NCBI RefSeq assembly: GCF_042678145.1
Contig: NZ_JBHUDG010000002.1
Location: forward strand, 1 to 64,000
Direction: 5' to 3'
Source: Pseudopedobacter beijingensis
Lineage (GTDB): Bacteria > Bacteroidota > Bacteroidia > Sphingobacteriales > Sphingobacteriaceae
DNA length: 64,000 nt
Below are positions 63,154 to 64,000 of this stretch, in pieces. The position numbers and the translations under genes were made by a program. Every line of letters starts with the position of its first letter. Within the stretch, counting starts at the first letter, position 1. The notes beneath the pieces are model-generated. The model was not told where the DNA came from, ran no database searches, and was given only the letters and a program-made list of their open reading frames with translations.

Positions 63154-64000
63154 ATGTCGTCCGATCATGATATTATCAGACAGCTGTTTTCAGAGAAACT
63201 TGTAGGAATGATTTCCTATGAAGACGATGTCCTTTTGCAGCAAATAATCGGCAAAACGGCAGACAACAGGGCGTTTTATGAATCGCTTTTGAAAGAAAGG
63301 GAGGCATTGGGTGTAGATACCTTTGTAGAAAATCTGGATACCGAAAAAAAACTTATAGAAATAAAGAAATCTATCAATAGCAGAAAAAAAATACGCTATA
63401 ACTGGATGTACGCTGCTGCAGCAATAATTATATTTTTGGGGTTTGGTGTCAGGTATTGGCTGCAAAAAGCTGAGCAGGAGTCTGTGCTTACCGAACAGGT
63501 ATTTGCACTAAATAACCATAATGAGGTAAAACTTTTTGTAGAAGGAGGAGAGTCCATTACATTAAATGGTAACACCGATAGTATTATTAATATAGGCGAT
63601 TTAAAACTAAATGCCTCAGGAAATGCGATCAAATCTATAGAGGGTACATCTTCTTCTAAAATTAATACCCTGGTGGTACCTGCCAAATTAGATTATGAAA
63701 TAACCCTGGCTGATGGTACCAAAGTATTTTTGAACTCAACTTCAACATTTCGTTTCCCCACAAAATTTTCCGGAGATACCAGAGAGGTGTATTTAGAAGG
63801 AGAAGGTTTTTTTGAAGTAGCAAAAAATAAAGACAAACCTTTTATTGTACATACTAAAGATGCTGCCGTTAAAGTATTGGGAACCAGTTTTAATGTCAAT
63901 ACCTATGGCGCAGACATGAAAACCTCACTTGTGGAAGGTTCGGTGTTGTTAACCGCAAAACATCAGCAACAATCGTTAAAACTAACACCGGGTATACAGG
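63154..64000 (+). CDS. FecR-like anti-sigma factor (partial, runs off the window)
   Basis: From the ATG at 63154 the frame stays open to the edge (282 codons). N-terminus binds sigma (SSDHDIIRQLFSEKLVGMIS). One TM (MYAAAAIIIFLGFGVRYWL) lies near 89-107. The periplasmic FecR domain contains LVVPAKLDYEITLADGTKVF, then TREVYLEGEGFFEVAKNKDK and AVKVLGTSFNVNTYG. The DUF4974 part lies past the edge. With the sigma gene just upstream it heads another TonB-transducer operon, so a SusC/FecA-type receptor should follow. Confidence 0.9.
   Translation, partial: MSSDHDIIRQLFSEKLVGMISYEDDVLLQQIIGKTADNRAFYESLLKEREALGVDTFVENLDTEKKLIEIKKSINSRKKIRYNWMYAAAAIIIFLGFGVRYWLQKAEQESVLTEQVFALNNHNEVKLFVEGGESITLNGNTDSIINIGDLKLNASGNAIKSIEGTSSSKINTLVVPAKLDYEITLADGTKVFLNSTSTFRFPTKFSGDTREVYLEGEGFFEVAKNKDKPFIVHTKDAAVKVLGTSFNVNTYGADMKTSLVEGSVLLTAKHQQQSLKLTPGIQ

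Noticed and set aside
1..64000. tRNA, rRNA, CRISPR arrays, prophage or transposase genes
   Set aside because: None recognised on either strand by reading; the ORF6N fragment is the only phage-like gene and is isolated. A tRNAscan or Rfam search would be needed to exclude small RNAs.

Overview
The window reads as chromosome from an AT-rich Bacteroidota genome, most likely Sphingobacteriaceae (Pedobacter-like). The reasons are paired SusC/SusD proteins, a FecI/FecR/STN-type TonB transducer, type 9 secretion (T9SS) C-terminal domains, DUF5017, promoter -7 elements of the TAnnTTTG type, few Shine-Dalgarno sequences, and the family-level look of the housekeeping genes. The species call is inference; no rRNA or tRNA was seen.

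Layout. 1-9.8 kb: the tail of an unidentified gene, a large secreted protein that seems truncated, gnd, a Pif1/RecD-like helicase with HRDC and HTH domains, a frameshifted ORF6N gene, lpdA and a tandem UspA protein. 9.8-16.1 kb: a TetR-TolC-MFP-RND efflux operon on the minus strand with a clear palindromic operator. 16.2-34.1 kb: mostly core genes (murB, an ECF sigma factor, a cytochrome b5-like protein, AsmA, rlmH, a membrane MutS-like ATPase, an outer-membrane protein, aconitase, an OmpA-family protein, a polysaccharide deacetylase, an orphan TolC/HlyD pair, gpsA). 34.2-37.5 kb: a decay zone with an antitoxin beside a broken YoeB toxin, a stray sialate O-acetylesterase, an intergenic repeat and a DUF1016 nuclease broken by one amber codon.

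37.7-56.4 kb is the main accessory system, a polysaccharide utilization locus (PUL): FecI sigma, FecR anti-sigma, SusC with an STN signalling domain, SusD with an unusual glycine-rich repeat insertion, a DUF5017 lipoprotein, three sialidase-like beta-propellers, a GH20 beta-hexosaminidase, a FISUMP-domain lipoprotein, a second sialate O-acetylesterase and a T9SS-secreted protein of unknown N-terminal fold. Most genes are packed within a few bases or overlap. The likely job is to de-O-acetylate, desialylate and trim amino sugars from sialylated glycoconjugates at the cell surface and to import the products through SusCD. No sialic-acid catabolic genes (nanA/E/K) lie in the window. The three sialidase-like proteins share a signature of their own and lack an obvious FRIP motif, so their exact substrate is open.

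56.5-62.1 kb: rlpA, msrB, a Cys-rich CWC protein, a four-helix-bundle sensor-like membrane protein, and class I nrdA/nrdB on the minus strand. The right edge starts another ECF sigma/FecR pair, probably the head of a further TonB-transducer or PUL operon.

Structure not explained by genes: a family of roughly 120-130 bp repeats with terminal inverted repeats, each just downstream of a gene end (three copies), a terminator built from the coding ends of two convergent genes, and several leader hairpins.
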